This document shows, piece by piece, positions 1 through 9,390 of a stretch of 64,000 nucleotides of DNA. Source of the DNA: Mesorhizobium sp. Root554 (GTDB taxonomy: Bacteria; Pseudomonadota; Alphaproteobacteria; Rhizobiales; Rhizobiaceae); the NCBI RefSeq assembly GCF_001427025.1, contig NZ_LMGA01000001.1, positions 2,779,715-2,843,714 on the forward strand, read 5' to 3'. How positions within the stretch are numbered: the stretch's first letter is position 1; every line of letters begins with the position of its first letter. Under the pieces are notes generated by a model that was given only the letters and a program-made list of their open reading frames with translations, ran no database searches and had not been told where the DNA came from. Made by a program: the position numbers and the translations under genes.

Positions 1-1
1 C

Positions 2-583
2 GCCATCACTCCGGGGCCGGACATGACATTGTTCGTCGGCAGGGCGCTGTCGGAGGGCCGCACCGCCGGTTTCGCCTGCATGGCCGGCGCCATGAGCGGC
101 ATTGTCGTCCACACCACGCTGGTCGCCGTCGGCCTGTCGGCGTTGATCGTCGCCTCGCCGCAGGCGTTCCTGGCGCTCAAGATTGGCGGCGCCGGCTATC
201 TCGTCTGGCTGGCCTGGCAGGCGATCTGGAAGGGATCCGCCTTTTCGCCCGACACGACCAAGCGCGCGCCGCGTTCGCTGTTCAAGAACTGGGCGACCGG
301 GCTCGGCATCAATCTGATGAACCCTAAGATTATCCTGTTCTTCATGACCTTCCTGCCGCAGTTCGTCTCCGCCCACGACCCGAACGCGCCCGGCAAGCTG
401 TTCTTCCTCGGCCTGTCCTTTATCGTTTTGTCGCTGCCGGTCACCGCACCGATGGTCATCGCCGCCGACAAGTTCGCCGGCCTCTTGCGCAAAAGCCCAC
501 GCATCACGCGGATCGTGGACTACGTGTTTGCCGGGGTTTTCTCGGCTTTCGCGGTCAAGATCCTGACGGCCCAGGCGCGCTAG
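2..583 (+). CDS. LysE/RhtB-family amino-acid exporter, 5' truncated
   Basis: Inner-membrane exporter of the LysE/RhtB family, which effluxes amino acids or homoserine-lactone-like compounds; the substrate cannot be read from sequence. The frame is open from base 2 and encodes AITPGPD before the first ATG at 23. TPGPD is the conserved motif near the N-terminus of this family, so the true start lies upstream of the window and only a short N-terminal part is missing. About 193 codons are visible, with hydrophobic segments near residues 20-45, 50-75, 105-125 and 140-165 and a final helix at the C-terminus, close to the usual 200-210 residues. Its last 29 bases overlap the end of the convergent membrane-protein gene on the other strand. 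Confidence 0.85.
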   Translation, partial: AITPGPDMTLFVGRALSEGRTAGFACMAGAMSGIVVHTTLVAVGLSALIVASPQAFLALKIGGAGYLVWLAWQAIWKGSAFSPDTTKRAPRSLFKNWATGLGINLMNPKIILFFMTFLPQFVSAHDPNAPGKLFFLGLSFIVLSLPVTAPMVIAADKFAGLLRKSPRITRIVDYVFAGVFSAFAVKILTAQAR

Positions 584-1058
584 GCGCCCCTGCCGGGCGT
601 CGCCGCTTCCAGCTGCCGGCCCATTGCCCGGCGGCGAGCCAGTAGAAAATGCCGCCGATCATGCCCGCCCCGACAAGGGACAACATCATATTCGTATCGG
701 TGATCGCGAAATCCGGATCGACCTCGCGATAGAGATAGCCGATGAAGACCGCTGCGACGGCGCCGCCGGCAAGCGCGTAATAGAGCCAGTCGCGCCGGCT
801 GAGCAGCTCAGCCAGCAGGATCGCCAGCGCCGATGGCATGAAGCCGAAATACGCGACGAACAGCGCCACGAACGGAACCGAGAACACGAACGAGCCAGTG
901 GCTACCCACGGAGCATCCTGCGGCTGTACGCCGGCCCAGGCGAAGAAGATGACGTGGATGAAGGCGCTGGCCGCAAGCGAACCGACGGCATAGCCGAAAA
1001 AGATCACCGCGAAACGGACGAAATAGGCGACGAACCGGTTCATCGGACCGGTCGCCAT
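555..1058 (-). CDS. Conserved four-to-five-helix membrane protein, function unknown
   Basis: A 167-residue integral membrane protein that I cannot assign to a named family. Hydrophobic stretches are visible near residues 10-30, 45-72, 82-105 and 125-145, followed by a basic, proline-rich tail (WKRRRPAGAP). I use the ATG at 1058; a TTG at 1067 would add three residues and an ATG at 1043 would remove five. The opposite-strand frame over the same bases is rich in Arg, His and Asp, as expected for a shadow. The stop lies inside the 3' end of the LysE gene, so the two are tail-to-tail with a 29-base overlap. Confidence 0.7.
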   Translation of the reverse strand: MATGPMNRFVAYFVRFAVIFFGYAVGSLAASAFIHVIFFAWAGVQPQDAPWVATGSFVFSVPFVALFVAYFGFMPSALAILLAELLSRRDWLYYALAGGAVAAVFIGYLYREVDPDFAITDTNMMLSLVGAGMIGGIFYWLAAGQWAGSWKRRRPAGAPSAPGPSGS

Positions 1059-1122
1059 GCGCGGCAATGACCTAAGTCCGGGCCGGATCGGGCCGGCTTG
1101 GTTTTCAACCGGGCTGGAAAGG

Positions 1123-2355
1123 TCACGCTTCGCCGTGCCCCGCGATCATCATCGCCTCCAGCGCCAGCCGGTCCACCCGGCGCATACGCTCCGAGTCCGA
1201 CTTGAGCTGGCCGCAGGCCGCCAATATATCGCGGCCGCGCGGCGTGCGGATCGGCGACGCGTAGCCGGCATTGTTGATGAAATCGGCGAATTTCTCGATC
1301 GTGTCCCAATCCGAGCACTGGTAGTTGGTGCCCGGCCAGGGGTTGAACGGGATCAGGTTGATCTTGGCCGGTACGCCCTTCAAGAGCTTGATCAGCCCCT
1401 TGGCGTCCTCGATCGAATCGTTGACGTCCTTCAGCATCACATACTCAAAGGTGATCCGTTTGGCGTTGGAAAGCCCAGGATAGGCGCGGCACGCTTCGAT
1501 CAGATCCTTCAGCGGATACTTCTTGTTGATCGGCACCAGCAGGTCGCGCAGATCGTCGTTGGTGGCGTGCAGCGAGATCGCCAGCATGACGCCAATCTCT
1601 TCGCCGGTGCGATAGATTTCCGGCACCACGCCCGATGTCGATAGCGTGATCCGGCGTTTCGACAGCGCCAGCCCGTCGCCGTCCGAGGCGATAAGCAACG
1701 CCGTTTTCACCGCTTCGAAATTGTAGAGCGGCTCGCCCATGCCCATCATGACGATGTTGGAGATCTTGCGGCCTTCGGCGGGCACGATGGCGCCGGCCGG
1801 CGTGTCGCGGTCGGGGAAATCACCCAGCCGGTCGCGCGCCGTCAGAAGCTGGGCAAGGATTTCCTCTGCCGTCAGATTGCGCACCAGCTTCTGCGTGCCG
1901 GTGTGGCAGAATGAGCAGGTTAGCGTGCAGCCGACCTGGCTGGAGATACACAGCGTGCCGCGGCCTTCCTCGGGAATATAGACTGTTTCAATCTCGACGG
2001 GACGCCCTGCTCCGCGCGGCGGAAACCGGAACAGCCATTTGCGCGTGCCGTCGGTGGAGATCTGCTCTTCGACGATCTCGGGGCGTGCAATCGCGAAATG
2101 CTCAGCCAGCGCCGCCCTCAGATCCTTCGAGATGTTGAACATCTGGCTGAATTCGGAAACGCCGCGCACATAGAGCCAGTGCCACAGCTGCTGCACGCGC
2201 ATCTTCGCCTGCCGCTCGGGCACGACGCCGGCGGCGATCAGCGCCTCGGCCATCTCGGCACGCGACAGACCGATCAGCGAAGGCTTTTCCTCCGCGGCAA
2301 GGCTGTGCGGCATGGCGCGCGCGCCGTTGGCAGTGAGATCGAGCGATAAGGTCAT
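1123..2355 (-). CDS. rlmN: Dual-specificity 23S rRNA/tRNA adenine C2-methyltransferase RlmN
   Basis: Radical-SAM enzyme that methylates C2 of A2503 in 23S rRNA and A37 of some tRNAs. The CX3CX2C iron-sulfur motif reads CTLTCSFC at about residues 140-147, and the second catalytic cysteine lies in AACGQL near the C-terminus. The family blocks [10 protein letters not shown] and [11 protein letters not shown] are also present. I chose the ATG at 2355, giving 410 residues, because the 17 residues upstream in frame (open to 2406) do not look like the family N-terminus. The gene stands alone between a membrane protein and the IalB-like gene, all on the minus strand. Confidence 0.96.
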   Translation of the reverse strand: MTLSLDLTANGARAMPHSLAAEEKPSLIGLSRAEMAEALIAAGVVPERQAKMRVQQLWHWLYVRGVSEFSQMFNISKDLRAALAEHFAIARPEIVEEQISTDGTRKWLFRFPPRGAGRPVEIETVYIPEEGRGTLCISSQVGCTLTCSFCHTGTQKLVRNLTAEEILAQLLTARDRLGDFPDRDTPAGAIVPAEGRKISNIVMMGMGEPLYNFEAVKTALLIASDGDGLALSKRRITLSTSGVVPEIYRTGEEIGVMLAISLHATNDDLRDLLVPINKKYPLKDLIEACRAYPGLSNAKRITFEYVMLKDVNDSIEDAKGLIKLLKGVPAKINLIPFNPWPGTNYQCSDWDTIEKFADFINNAGYASPIRTPRGRDILAACGQLKSDSERMRRVDRLALEAMMIAGHGEA

Positions 2356-2503
2356 GACCGGCACAATATAGAGGGGTTTGAGGCCGATTTCAGCCTCTGC
2401 CTTCACAAGACAGGCGCAATAACACAGCTTCCTGCGCGAGTCATGTCCTTGCCTGCAGGCGAGGCTGCCCGGCAGGACCTGTCAGCCGGCTATCCAACCG
2501 CGC

Positions 2504-3007
2504 TTACTTGCAGTTGGCGATGGACGACAGCGCCGCCGAAATGCCCTTCAGCGAAAAGACGTAGCTGGTGTCGTTGCCGCGGCCGGACTTGGCCTTCACC
2601 TTCATCTCGGTGCCGCCTTTCATGGCGGCGATCAGCACCGGTTCTTCCGCCGCGTTCTCCACCCAGGCCGACCGGCCCCGCGTGAACAGCGAGAAGCTCT
2701 TGGAATCGACCGTGACGGTGACCTTGGAATTCGCCTGGAAATCGTATCCGGAGATGAACTGCGGTTCATAGGAAACCTGCTGGCCCGGGCGCTGACTGAC
2801 GAAGAAGAACATGTCGCCATGGTCGAGGGTTGGCGGCTGCTTGTCCGTCGGCACCGTCAGCACGTAGCACACCTTGCCGTTCGCCGCCTGGTAGCTGTAG
2901 GTGCCCCAGGCGTTGTGCTGGCCGATCTTGGTCGCCTGCTGGGCGAGCGCCGGACCCGCCACGGCAACCAGAGCCAGGCTCGAAACAAGTGCTATCAATC
3001 CGCGCAT
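2504..3007 (-). CDS. Invasion-associated locus B (IalB) family secreted protein
   Basis: A 167-residue exported protein. It has a classical signal peptide (charged MRG, hydrophobic core, cleavage after ALA at about residue 22), and the mature part matches the IalB family by the WGTYSY, VCYVL, FFVSQRPG and SGYDF blocks and the C-terminal small-residue helix ending in IANC. IalB was named from Bartonella, where it affects erythrocyte entry; in plant-associated and soil relatives it is a common periplasmic protein of unknown role. The gene is alone, with its promoter in the 3008-3275 gap. The name does not imply pathogenicity here. Confidence 0.88.
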   Translation of the reverse strand: MRGLIALVSSLALVAVAGPALAQQATKIGQHNAWGTYSYQAANGKVCYVLTVPTDKQPPTLDHGDMFFFVSQRPGQQVSYEPQFISGYDFQANSKVTVTVDSKSFSLFTRGRSAWVENAAEEPVLIAAMKGGTEMKVKAKSGRGNDTSYVFSLKGISAALSSIANCK

Positions 3008-3275
3008 CGCTTTTCCCGTATTCCCAAATGGTGCGGAGGCAGGCCGGCTCGCGTCCTGCCTGTTCGCTTCATTTTGATTTAATCTGGGTTACCAAAGGGT
3101 GAACCTCCGCGAGAAAAGAAGCGCACCAAGGGAACCCGCCGCCATTTCGCGCCGCAACCCTGAGCAGGCAGCACCGCGATGTCCCTTGGCGGCGACTTGG
3201 AAAGCAGGAAAAAGGCGAGAATTTGACTGCGGCCTGAACTCGGTGGTCAGGACGCCCGGTCGGCGCTTGCGGACG

Positions 3276-3653
3276 TCAGGCGTCGTCGGCCATCGCTTCC
3301 CGGGCCGCCAGCCGGTGCGCGGGTCTTATATGCGCACGGACGGTCGTGATCGCCGCGGTCAGCACCGCGATGTCGTCGGTGAAGCCGAGGCCAAGGATGA
3401 TGTCGGGAATGGCGTCCGTCGGCAACACGAAGTAGCCGAGGGCGCCGAGCAGGATGGCCTTGGCCTTCAGCGGCGTCTTCTTGTCGAGCGCGCAGTAATA
3501 TGCGGCCACGACATCTTCCATAAAGGGAACCTGCCGCGCGGCCTTCTTGGCCGTGCGCCAGAACTTCGCCCGCACTTCCTTCTCGTCGCCCGGCTTGCCC
3601 TGAAAATCCTTGCCGCCGAAGCCGAAGAAGTCGAACCCGGTCTTGTCAGCCAT
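3276..3653 (-). CDS. YkvA-family (DUF1232) membrane-associated protein
   Basis: A 125-residue protein whose central block (LGALGYFVLPTDAIPDIILG then FTDDIAVL, residues about 65-95) is the DUF1232/YkvA signature. The family is widespread; its function is unknown. The ATG at 3653 has a clear AGGAGG ribosome-binding site 6-8 bases upstream, which decides the start against the longer frame reaching 3698. It is followed by the pterin dehydratase gene on the same strand but is separated from it by about 85 bases. Confidence 0.85.
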   Translation of the reverse strand: MADKTGFDFFGFGGKDFQGKPGDEKEVRAKFWRTAKKAARQVPFMEDVVAAYYCALDKKTPLKAKAILLGALGYFVLPTDAIPDIILGLGFTDDIAVLTAAITTVRAHIRPAHRLAAREAMADDA

Positions 3654-3738
3654 GCTGTTCCTCCTGGGACGACGCCTCATGGCGCCAGCCTCGATCAAAA
3701 TGTGGTGAAAGCAACACCCCGCTGCAAGATGGGCGCCG

Positions 3739-4035
3739 TCAGCTTTTGGAAAAACGGTCCATCTTGCCCGCCAGTTCGAAATCGAGCCCGGTCAGGCCAC
3801 CCGCGTCATGCGTGTTCAGTGTCACGTTGACGGTCTTGTAGACGTTCGACCAGTCTGGATGATGGTCCATTGTCTCCGCCGCCAGCGCCACCCGCGTCAT
3901 GAAAGCGAAAGCCTCGGAAAAATCCTTGAAGATGAAGGTCCGGGAAATCGACCCGTTGTCGGCGGCAAGGCGCCAACCCTCGAGTTTGGCAAGCGCCTCG
4001 CGGATCGCTGCGTCATCCAGTTTTTCTCGCGCCAT
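3739..4035 (-). CDS. phhB: 4a-hydroxytetrahydrobiopterin dehydratase (pterin carbinolamine dehydratase)
   Basis: A 98-residue protein that dehydrates 4a-hydroxytetrahydropterin, the step that recycles the cofactor after aromatic amino-acid hydroxylation. The catalytic region MDHHPDWSNVY followed by NTHDAGGLT (residues about 56-83) is the PCD/DCoH active-site signature, with the two adjacent histidines and the later histidine all present. Length is typical of bacterial PCD. No phenylalanine hydroxylase gene is nearby, so the physiological substrate is not shown by context; some bacterial homologues act in molybdopterin metabolism. Confidence 0.93.
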   Translation of the reverse strand: MAREKLDDAAIREALAKLEGWRLAADNGSISRTFIFKDFSEAFAFMTRVALAAETMDHHPDWSNVYKTVNVTLNTHDAGGLTGLDFELAGKMDRFSKS

Positions 4036-4085
4036 GTGCCGGCTCCATGCTATTCAACCACTGAAAGCAACATAGCGCGGTATCG

Positions 4086-4622
4086 ATGGACGCGAAGCCC
4101 ATAGGATCGATCCTTTTCGTCTGCCTCGGCAATATCTGCCGGTCGCCGCTGGCCGAAGGCGTGTTCCGCGACGTGCTGACCGAACGGGGTCTGGCCCACC
4201 GTTTTCTGGTCGATTCCGCCGGCACCGGCGGTTGGCACTCGGGATCGGCGCCCGACCCGCGCTCGGTCGCCATCGCCGCCAGCCATGGCGTCGATATTTC
4301 CGACCGTCAGGCGCGCAAGGTGGTGCCGAATGATTTCGCCCGCTTCGACCTTATCCTCGGCATGGACCGCTCCAACGTCGAGTCGCTGCGTGCCGTTGCT
4401 CCGGAAGACGCACACGACAGGATACGGCTGTTCACCGATTTCGCCGCCCCGGACGAAACGGTCCGGTTGCCCGCAAACGACGTTCCCGATCCGTATTATG
4501 GAGGCGCGGACGGCTTTGCCGTCGTCTACCGCATGATTCGCGAAGCGTCGGAGAGGCTGGTGGAGAAACTCGCCGCACGGGCATCGTTGCCCGAAAGCGG
4601 CCAGGTCTCCTCGACGATGTAG
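4086..4622 (+). CDS. Low-molecular-weight protein-tyrosine-phosphatase family protein
   Basis: A 178-residue cytoplasmic phosphatase. The P-loop VCLGNICRSPLAEG carries the catalytic C13-X5-R19, and the general-acid loop reads PDPYYGG at about residues 136-142, both hallmarks of the LMW-PTP fold. In bacteria these enzymes dephosphorylate tyrosine kinases of polysaccharide export or act on arsenate; neither partner is nearby, so the substrate is unknown. The start is the ATG at 4086. The last 97 bases overlap antisense with the 3' end of the thpR gene. Confidence 0.92.
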   Translation: MDAKPIGSILFVCLGNICRSPLAEGVFRDVLTERGLAHRFLVDSAGTGGWHSGSAPDPRSVAIAASHGVDISDRQARKVVPNDFARFDLILGMDRSNVESLRAVAPEDAHDRIRLFTDFAAPDETVRLPANDVPDPYYGGADGFAVVYRMIREASERLVEKLAARASLPESGQVSSTM

Positions 4623-5122
4623 GGTCCGCCGCCCACAGAATCGCGCGACGACATCAGCACGAAACGGCCGACCCGGAACGGCGGGACAGCGAAATTACCA
4701 CGCGCCGAAAGATACGCCGCGACATCGAGCGGGCTCGAACTGCGCAGCCGCGCCAGCGTCACATGCGGCGTGAAGCGGCGCGGATCGGCCGCGATGCCCA
4801 ACCGCTGGCAGATGCGTTCGATCTCGGCCTGCAGCGCGTTGAGGTCCGGTGAAGGCGAAACCCCGGCCCAGACAGCATGCGGTTTCTTCTGGCCGAAGGC
4901 GCCAACCCCTGAAAGCGTCAGCGCAAACGAGGATCGCCGCACCCGGTCCAGCGCGTTGGCGATCTCGTCGGCGACATGGCCTTCGACGTCGCCGATGAAG
5001 CGGAGGGTGATGTGATAATTTTCGACGTCGATCCAGCGGGCTCCCGGCAATCCGCCCCGAAGCAGGGACAACGACATTGCGGCATCACGCGGAATTTCGA
5101 GGGCGGTGAAAAGACGCGGCAT
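4526..5122 (-). CDS. thpR: RNA 2',3'-cyclic phosphodiesterase (2H phosphoesterase, ThpR)
   Basis: A 198-residue member of the 2H phosphoesterase superfamily, which opens 2',3'-cyclic phosphates on RNA ends. Both catalytic H-X-T motifs are present: HITLRF near residue 37 and HVTLAR near residue 118. The opening MPRLFTALEIP is typical of ThpR and fixes the start at 5122, although the frame stays open to 5170. The C-terminal 30 or so residues, past the conserved fold, lie over the 3' end of the phosphatase gene on the other strand. That long antisense coding overlap suggests one of the two stops has drifted. Confidence 0.9.
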   Translation of the reverse strand: MPRLFTALEIPRDAAMSLSLLRGGLPGARWIDVENYHITLRFIGDVEGHVADEIANALDRVRRSSFALTLSGVGAFGQKKPHAVWAGVSPSPDLNALQAEIERICQRLGIAADPRRFTPHVTLARLRSSSPLDVAAYLSARGNFAVPPFRVGRFVLMSSRDSVGGGPYIVEETWPLSGNDARAASFSTSLSDASRIMR

Positions 5123-5243
5123 GCAGAAGCCTCCTGTCCTCGAATCGAACTCACATTTGCAGCGAATCACCGATGCCTGTGCTGGGCAAGGGATTTATTC
5201 GCCCCATATGACAATTAGGCTGCGGTTTAAAAACGCCACCTTC

Positions 5244-5897
5244 CTATGGTTTCTCCTGCCTTGGCGGCAGCTTCGCGATCGTGTCCTGCACCGTCGGCAA
5301 AATTCGCTCGACGATGCGGTCGATGCCGCCGGCGCTGGGATGCATGCCATCTTCCAGCAGCAACGCCTTGTCGGCCGCTACCCCGTCTAGGAAGAACGGA
5401 TAGAGCGTCGCGCCGTATTTCTCCGCCAGCTTGGGATAGATCGAGCCGAACGCCTCGCCATAGGCATGGCCGAGATTGGGCGCTGCGAGCATGCCGGCAA
5501 GCAGTACCGGGATGTTGCGTGCCTTCAGCCGCGCCAGCATCTTGTCGAGATTTTGCTCGACCAGTTCCGGGTCGATGCCGCGCAGCATGTCGTTGGCGCC
5601 GATCTCAAGGATGACCAACTGAGTGCCGTCGGGGACTGACCAGTCGAGGCGCGACAGCGCGCCGCTCGACGTGTCGCCGGAAACCCCGGCGTTCGCGATC
5701 ACCACATCGTGACCTTTCGCCCGTAGCGCCGCCTGCAGTTTTTCGGGAAAAGCTTCGCCGGGGTTCAGCCCGTAGCCGGCCATCAGGCTGTCGCCGAAGC
5801 CGACGATTTGCAGGGACTCGGCCCGGGCGCCGATAGCCGGCGCAAACGCAAGGGCGGCAAAGACAAGAGCGGCGGCGGCGAAACGTTTGAAAGCCAT
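5244..5897 (-). CDS. tesA: Periplasmic arylesterase / lysophospholipase (SGNH hydrolase, TesA-like)
   Basis: A 217-residue GDSL/SGNH hydrolase that cleaves acyl or aryl esters in the periplasm. A signal peptide precedes ARAES near residue 25. Block I reads VGFGDSLMAGYGL with the nucleophilic Ser, the block III Asn is in IGANDMLRG, and the catalytic Asp and His are in DGMHPSAGG near residues 182-185. The ATG at 5897 starts the signal peptide; the frame upstream to 5960 is not part of it. It is divergent from ybbA-ybbP, with only 66 bases between starts. That pairing is conserved in proteobacteria. Confidence 0.93.
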   Translation of the reverse strand: MAFKRFAAAALVFAALAFAPAIGARAESLQIVGFGDSLMAGYGLNPGEAFPEKLQAALRAKGHDVVIANAGVSGDTSSGALSRLDWSVPDGTQLVILEIGANDMLRGIDPELVEQNLDKMLARLKARNIPVLLAGMLAAPNLGHAYGEAFGSIYPKLAEKYGATLYPFFLDGVAADKALLLEDGMHPSAGGIDRIVERILPTVQDTIAKLPPRQEKP

Positions 5898-5963
5898 GCG
5901 GCAGGCCCCATATGAGCGGGGCCAGTCCCCGCCAGTTCCCATTGCATATAGGATTCCCACCCC

Positions 5964-6662
5964 GTGACGGAAACCGTGATCGAGCTGAAAGACGTTTCGC
6001 TGACGCTCGGCGAAGGCCCGTCATCCGTGCATGTGCTGAAGGGCGTCGACCTCAAGGTCGCTTCCGGCGAGGCGACCGGCATCGTCGGCCCTTCCGGCTC
6101 CGGCAAGTCGACGCTGCTGATGGTGCTGGCCGGCCTCGAACGGGTGGATGGCGGCACAGTCCGCATCGCAGGCGAACTTCTCAACGGCAAAAGTGAAGAC
6201 CGCATTGCCTCATTTCGGGGCCGGAACGTTGGCATCGTCTTCCAGTCCTTCCATCTGATCCCCAATATGACGGCGCTGGAAAACGTCGCCGTGCCGCTGG
6301 AGCTCGCCGGCCACCCGGACCCCTTCGGGGTCGCCGAACGCGAGCTCGTAGCGGTCGGTCTTGGCGATCGCCTTACCCATCATCCGGGCGAACTTTCGGG
6401 CGGCGAACAGCAGCGCGTCGCCATCGCCCGCGCCCTGGCGCCGTCGCCACGCATCCTCATCGCCGACGAACCGACCGGCAATCTCGACCAGGCGACCGGC
6501 CGGCAGGTCGCCGACCTTCTGTTTTCCAAGGCCGCCGAACGCGGCATGACCTTGGTGCTGGTGACGCATGATCCGGCGCTCGCCGCCCGCTGCGACCGCC
6601 AGGTTTCGATGCGCTCGGGCCGCATCGAAACGGCGCCTGCCGCAGTGAAAGCATCGGCATGA
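5964..6662 (+). CDS. ybbA: ABC transporter ATP-binding protein, YbbA/LolD type
   Basis: A 232-residue nucleotide-binding subunit with Walker A GPSGSGKST near residues 43-51, signature LSGGEQQRVAIARAL near 143, and Walker B ILIADEPTGNLD. The MacB/LolD/YbbA type is shown by the FQSFHLIPNMTALENV block. It pairs with the adjacent FtsX-type permease, 16 bases downstream. These systems are usually mechanotransmitters acting on periplasmic substrates rather than solute pumps. Translation starts at GTG 5964. The location back-to-back with tesA fits the conserved tesA/ybbA/ybbP locus. Confidence 0.93.
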   Translation: MTETVIELKDVSLTLGEGPSSVHVLKGVDLKVASGEATGIVGPSGSGKSTLLMVLAGLERVDGGTVRIAGELLNGKSEDRIASFRGRNVGIVFQSFHLIPNMTALENVAVPLELAGHPDPFGVAERELVAVGLGDRLTHHPGELSGGEQQRVAIARALAPSPRILIADEPTGNLDQATGRQVADLLFSKAAERGMTLVLVTHDPALAARCDRQVSMRSGRIETAPAAVKASA

Positions 6663-6678
6663 GCGGTCGGGCACGGCC

Positions 6679-9219
6679 ATGATCCGTATGCTTTCCCTCG
6701 CTTTGCGGTTCTCGTTGCGCGAAATGCGCGGCGGCCTCTCGGGCTTCTTCATCTTCATCGCCTGCATCGCCATCGGCGTCGCGGCCATCGGCGGCGTCAA
6801 TTCGGTGGCGCGCTCGATCTCCGCCGGCGTGTCCAATCAGGGGCAGACGCTTTTGGGCGGCGACATCCGCTTTGAACTCAACCAGCGCGAGGCGACCGAC
6901 GCCGAACGCGATTTCTTCACCGGTCTTGGCGCGGTTGCCGAAAGCGCCAACATGCGCTCCATGGCCCGCCGTGAAGATGGTTCGGACCAGGCGCTGGTGG
7001 AAGCCAAGGCCGTCGATGCCGCCTATCCGCTCTATGGCGCGCTGAACACCGAACCAGCCGAAACGCTGCCCGACCTGCTCGGCGAACGCGATGGCGTCTT
7101 CGGCGCCGCCGCGCCCGACATCCTGTTCGAGCGTCTCGGCCTCAAGCTCGGCGATCGCCTCAAGCTCGGCGATTCCAGCTTCGAGTTGCGCGCTCGTATC
7201 CTGGAAGAGCCCGACGCGGTTTCCGATGGTTTTGGTTTCGCGCCGCGACTTCTCTTGTCTGACGAAGGCCTGGCGGCGTCTGGTCTCGTGCGGCCGGGCA
7301 GCCTGGTCGAGCACGTTTATAAGATCCGCATTCCCGGCGCGACCGAAGCCGACATCGCGGCCATCCAGAGCCGGGCGACCGCTGACTTTCCGCAGGCTGG
7401 CTGGTCGGTGCGGACCCGCGACAACGCCGCTCCGTCGCTATCGTCCAACATCGAACGCTTCTCGCAATTTCTCACCCTTGTCGGCCTGACAGCGCTGGTC
7501 GTCGGCGGCGTTGGCGTCGCCAATGCGGTGCGCGCCTATCTCGACAGCAAGCGCGGCGTCATCGCCACCTTCAAGAGCCTCGGCGCTTCGGGCGGGTTCG
7601 TCTTCACCGTCTATCTGGTGCAGATCCTGATGATCGCCGCCATGGGCATCGTCGCCGGCCTGGTGCTCGGAGCGCTGATGCCGTTTGCCGCGGCGTGGGC
7701 GTTGCAATCGCTCATCCCGGTGCCGGCCGAGGGCGGCTTCTATCCCGGCGCGCTGGCGATGGCGGCGCTTTTCGGCTTGCTGGTGACACTGGTGTTTGCC
7801 CTGCTGCCACTCGGGCGCGCCCGCGACGTGCCGGCGACCGCGCTGTTCCGCGAAATGGGCTTCGAAAGCCGCGGCGCGCCGCGCTGGCCCTACGTCGCCG
7901 CCGCGATCGCGATCGCACTGGCGCTGGCGGCCCTGGCCATCCTGTTCTCCGACGACCGCCGCATCGCCGCGATCTTTACCGGCGCGACGCTGTTTTCTTT
8001 CCTGGTGCTGCGCCTCGTCGCAAGCCTGGTACAATGGCTTGCCCGCAAGGCGCCTCGCGTGCGCTCCACCGCGCTGCGCCTCGCCATCGGCAACATCCAC
8101 CGTCCCGGCGCGCTGACGCCCTCGGTGGTGCTGTCGCTGGGGCTCGGCCTGACGCTTTTGGTAACGCTGGCGCTGATCGACGGCAATCTGCGGCAGCAGA
8201 TCGGCGGCAGCCTGCCCGAACGGGCGCCGAACTTCTTCTTCGTCGATATCCAGAGCACCGAAATCGAGCCGTTCTCGGCGCTGCTGGCGAAGGAATCCCC
8301 TAGGGGCGAACTGGCCCGCGTGCCGATGCTGCGCGGCCGCGTCATGGCGCTGAACGGCGTGCCCGTCGATAAGGTCGAAGTTCCGCCGGAAGGCGCCTGG
8401 GTGCTGCGCGGCGACCGGGGCCTGACCTATGAGGCGGAAAAGCCGGGCAACGCCACCCTGACGCAAGGCCGCTGGTGGCCGAAAGACTATGCCGGCGAAC
8501 CGCTGGTCTCGTTCGCCGCCGAGGAAGCCGCCCAGATCGGCCTCAAGCTCGGCGACACGGTCACCGTCAATGTGCTCGGCCGCAACGTGACGGCGAAGAT
8601 CGCCAATCTGCGCAAGGTCGAGTGGCAGAACATGGGGATCAATTTCGTCATGGTATTCTCGCCCAACACCTTCGCCGGCGCGCCGCATTCCTGGCTGGCG
8701 ACGTTAACGGACAAACAGGCCGACGCCGCCAGCGACGCGAAACTGCTCAACGCCGTGACCCGCGCCTTCCCGACCGTGACGGCCGTCCGCGTCAAGGATG
8801 CGCTCGACATCGTCAACCGCCTGATCGGCCAGATCGGCACCGCGATCCGCGCCGCGGCGGGCGTTGCTTTGATCGCCTCCGTTCTGGTGCTGGCCGGCGC
8901 GCTCGCCGCCGGCAACAGGGCGCGCGTCCATGATGCGGTCGTGCTGAAGACGCTCGGCGCCACACGCCGCACGCTGATCGCGGCGTTCTCCTTGGAATAC
9001 GTGCTGATTGGACTGGCCACCGCCATCTTCGCGCTTGCCGCAGGCGGCGCGGCGGCATGGTTCGTCGTCGCCCGCGTCATGTCGCTGCCGTCGCATTTCA
9101 TGCCGGAGGTCGCGGTGGGAACCATCATCTTCGCGCTGGTGGTGACGGTCGGTATAGGCCTTGCCGGCACTTGGCGCGTGCTGGGCCATAAGGCCGCACC
9201 CGTGCTGCGCGAGCTGTGA
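6679..9219 (+). CDS. ybbP: Large FtsX-family ABC transporter permease, YbbP type
   Basis: An 846-residue permease with an N-terminal membrane helix (residues 15-40), a large periplasmic domain, a first FtsX block (about 265-370), two middle helices, a second periplasmic domain, and a C-terminal FtsX block (about 720-840). This duplicated architecture and length are typical of YbbP. It works with the ATPase encoded immediately upstream. In Escherichia coli the equivalent complex pairs with the TesA hydrolase and is thought to present hydrophobic compounds to it; that role here is inference from gene order. The ATG at 6679 is the only good start after the ybbA stop. Confidence 0.92.
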   Translation: MIRMLSLALRFSLREMRGGLSGFFIFIACIAIGVAAIGGVNSVARSISAGVSNQGQTLLGGDIRFELNQREATDAERDFFTGLGAVAESANMRSMARREDGSDQALVEAKAVDAAYPLYGALNTEPAETLPDLLGERDGVFGAAAPDILFERLGLKLGDRLKLGDSSFELRARILEEPDAVSDGFGFAPRLLLSDEGLAASGLVRPGSLVEHVYKIRIPGATEADIAAIQSRATADFPQAGWSVRTRDNAAPSLSSNIERFSQFLTLVGLTALVVGGVGVANAVRAYLDSKRGVIATFKSLGASGGFVFTVYLVQILMIAAMGIVAGLVLGALMPFAAAWALQSLIPVPAEGGFYPGALAMAALFGLLVTLVFALLPLGRARDVPATALFREMGFESRGAPRWPYVAAAIAIALALAALAILFSDDRRIAAIFTGATLFSFLVLRLVASLVQWLARKAPRVRSTALRLAIGNIHRPGALTPSVVLSLGLGLTLLVTLALIDGNLRQQIGGSLPERAPNFFFVDIQSTEIEPFSALLAKESPRGELARVPMLRGRVMALNGVPVDKVEVPPEGAWVLRGDRGLTYEAEKPGNATLTQGRWWPKDYAGEPLVSFAAEEAAQIGLKLGDTVTVNVLGRNVTAKIANLRKVEWQNMGINFVMVFSPNTFAGAPHSWLATLTDKQADAASDAKLLNAVTRAFPTVTAVRVKDALDIVNRLIGQIGTAIRAAAGVALIASVLVLAGALAAGNRARVHDAVVLKTLGATRRTLIAAFSLEYVLIGLATAIFALAAGGAAAWFVVARVMSLPSHFMPEVAVGTIIFALVVTVGIGLAGTWRVLGHKAAPVLREL

Positions 9220-9390
9220 TTCGACGTGAAAACCCGGTCGTTAAGCGGCGGATTCGATGAAATTTTCGTAATCTGGTCGCACGGGGATCGCGCAAATGGA
9301 GCCTTTCGGCCCCTCACGCCCTGTTTCGCCTGGTTACGGGCCTTGTTCTTGACGAAAAGAATCATCATATTTCGCCACAGGCATGCTGGA

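Noticed and set aside
1057..1644. 195-codon plus-strand frame over rlmN
   Set aside because: It is antisense to the well-supported rlmN and its product is rich in Arg, His, Asp and Gln, typical of a shadow frame in high-GC DNA.
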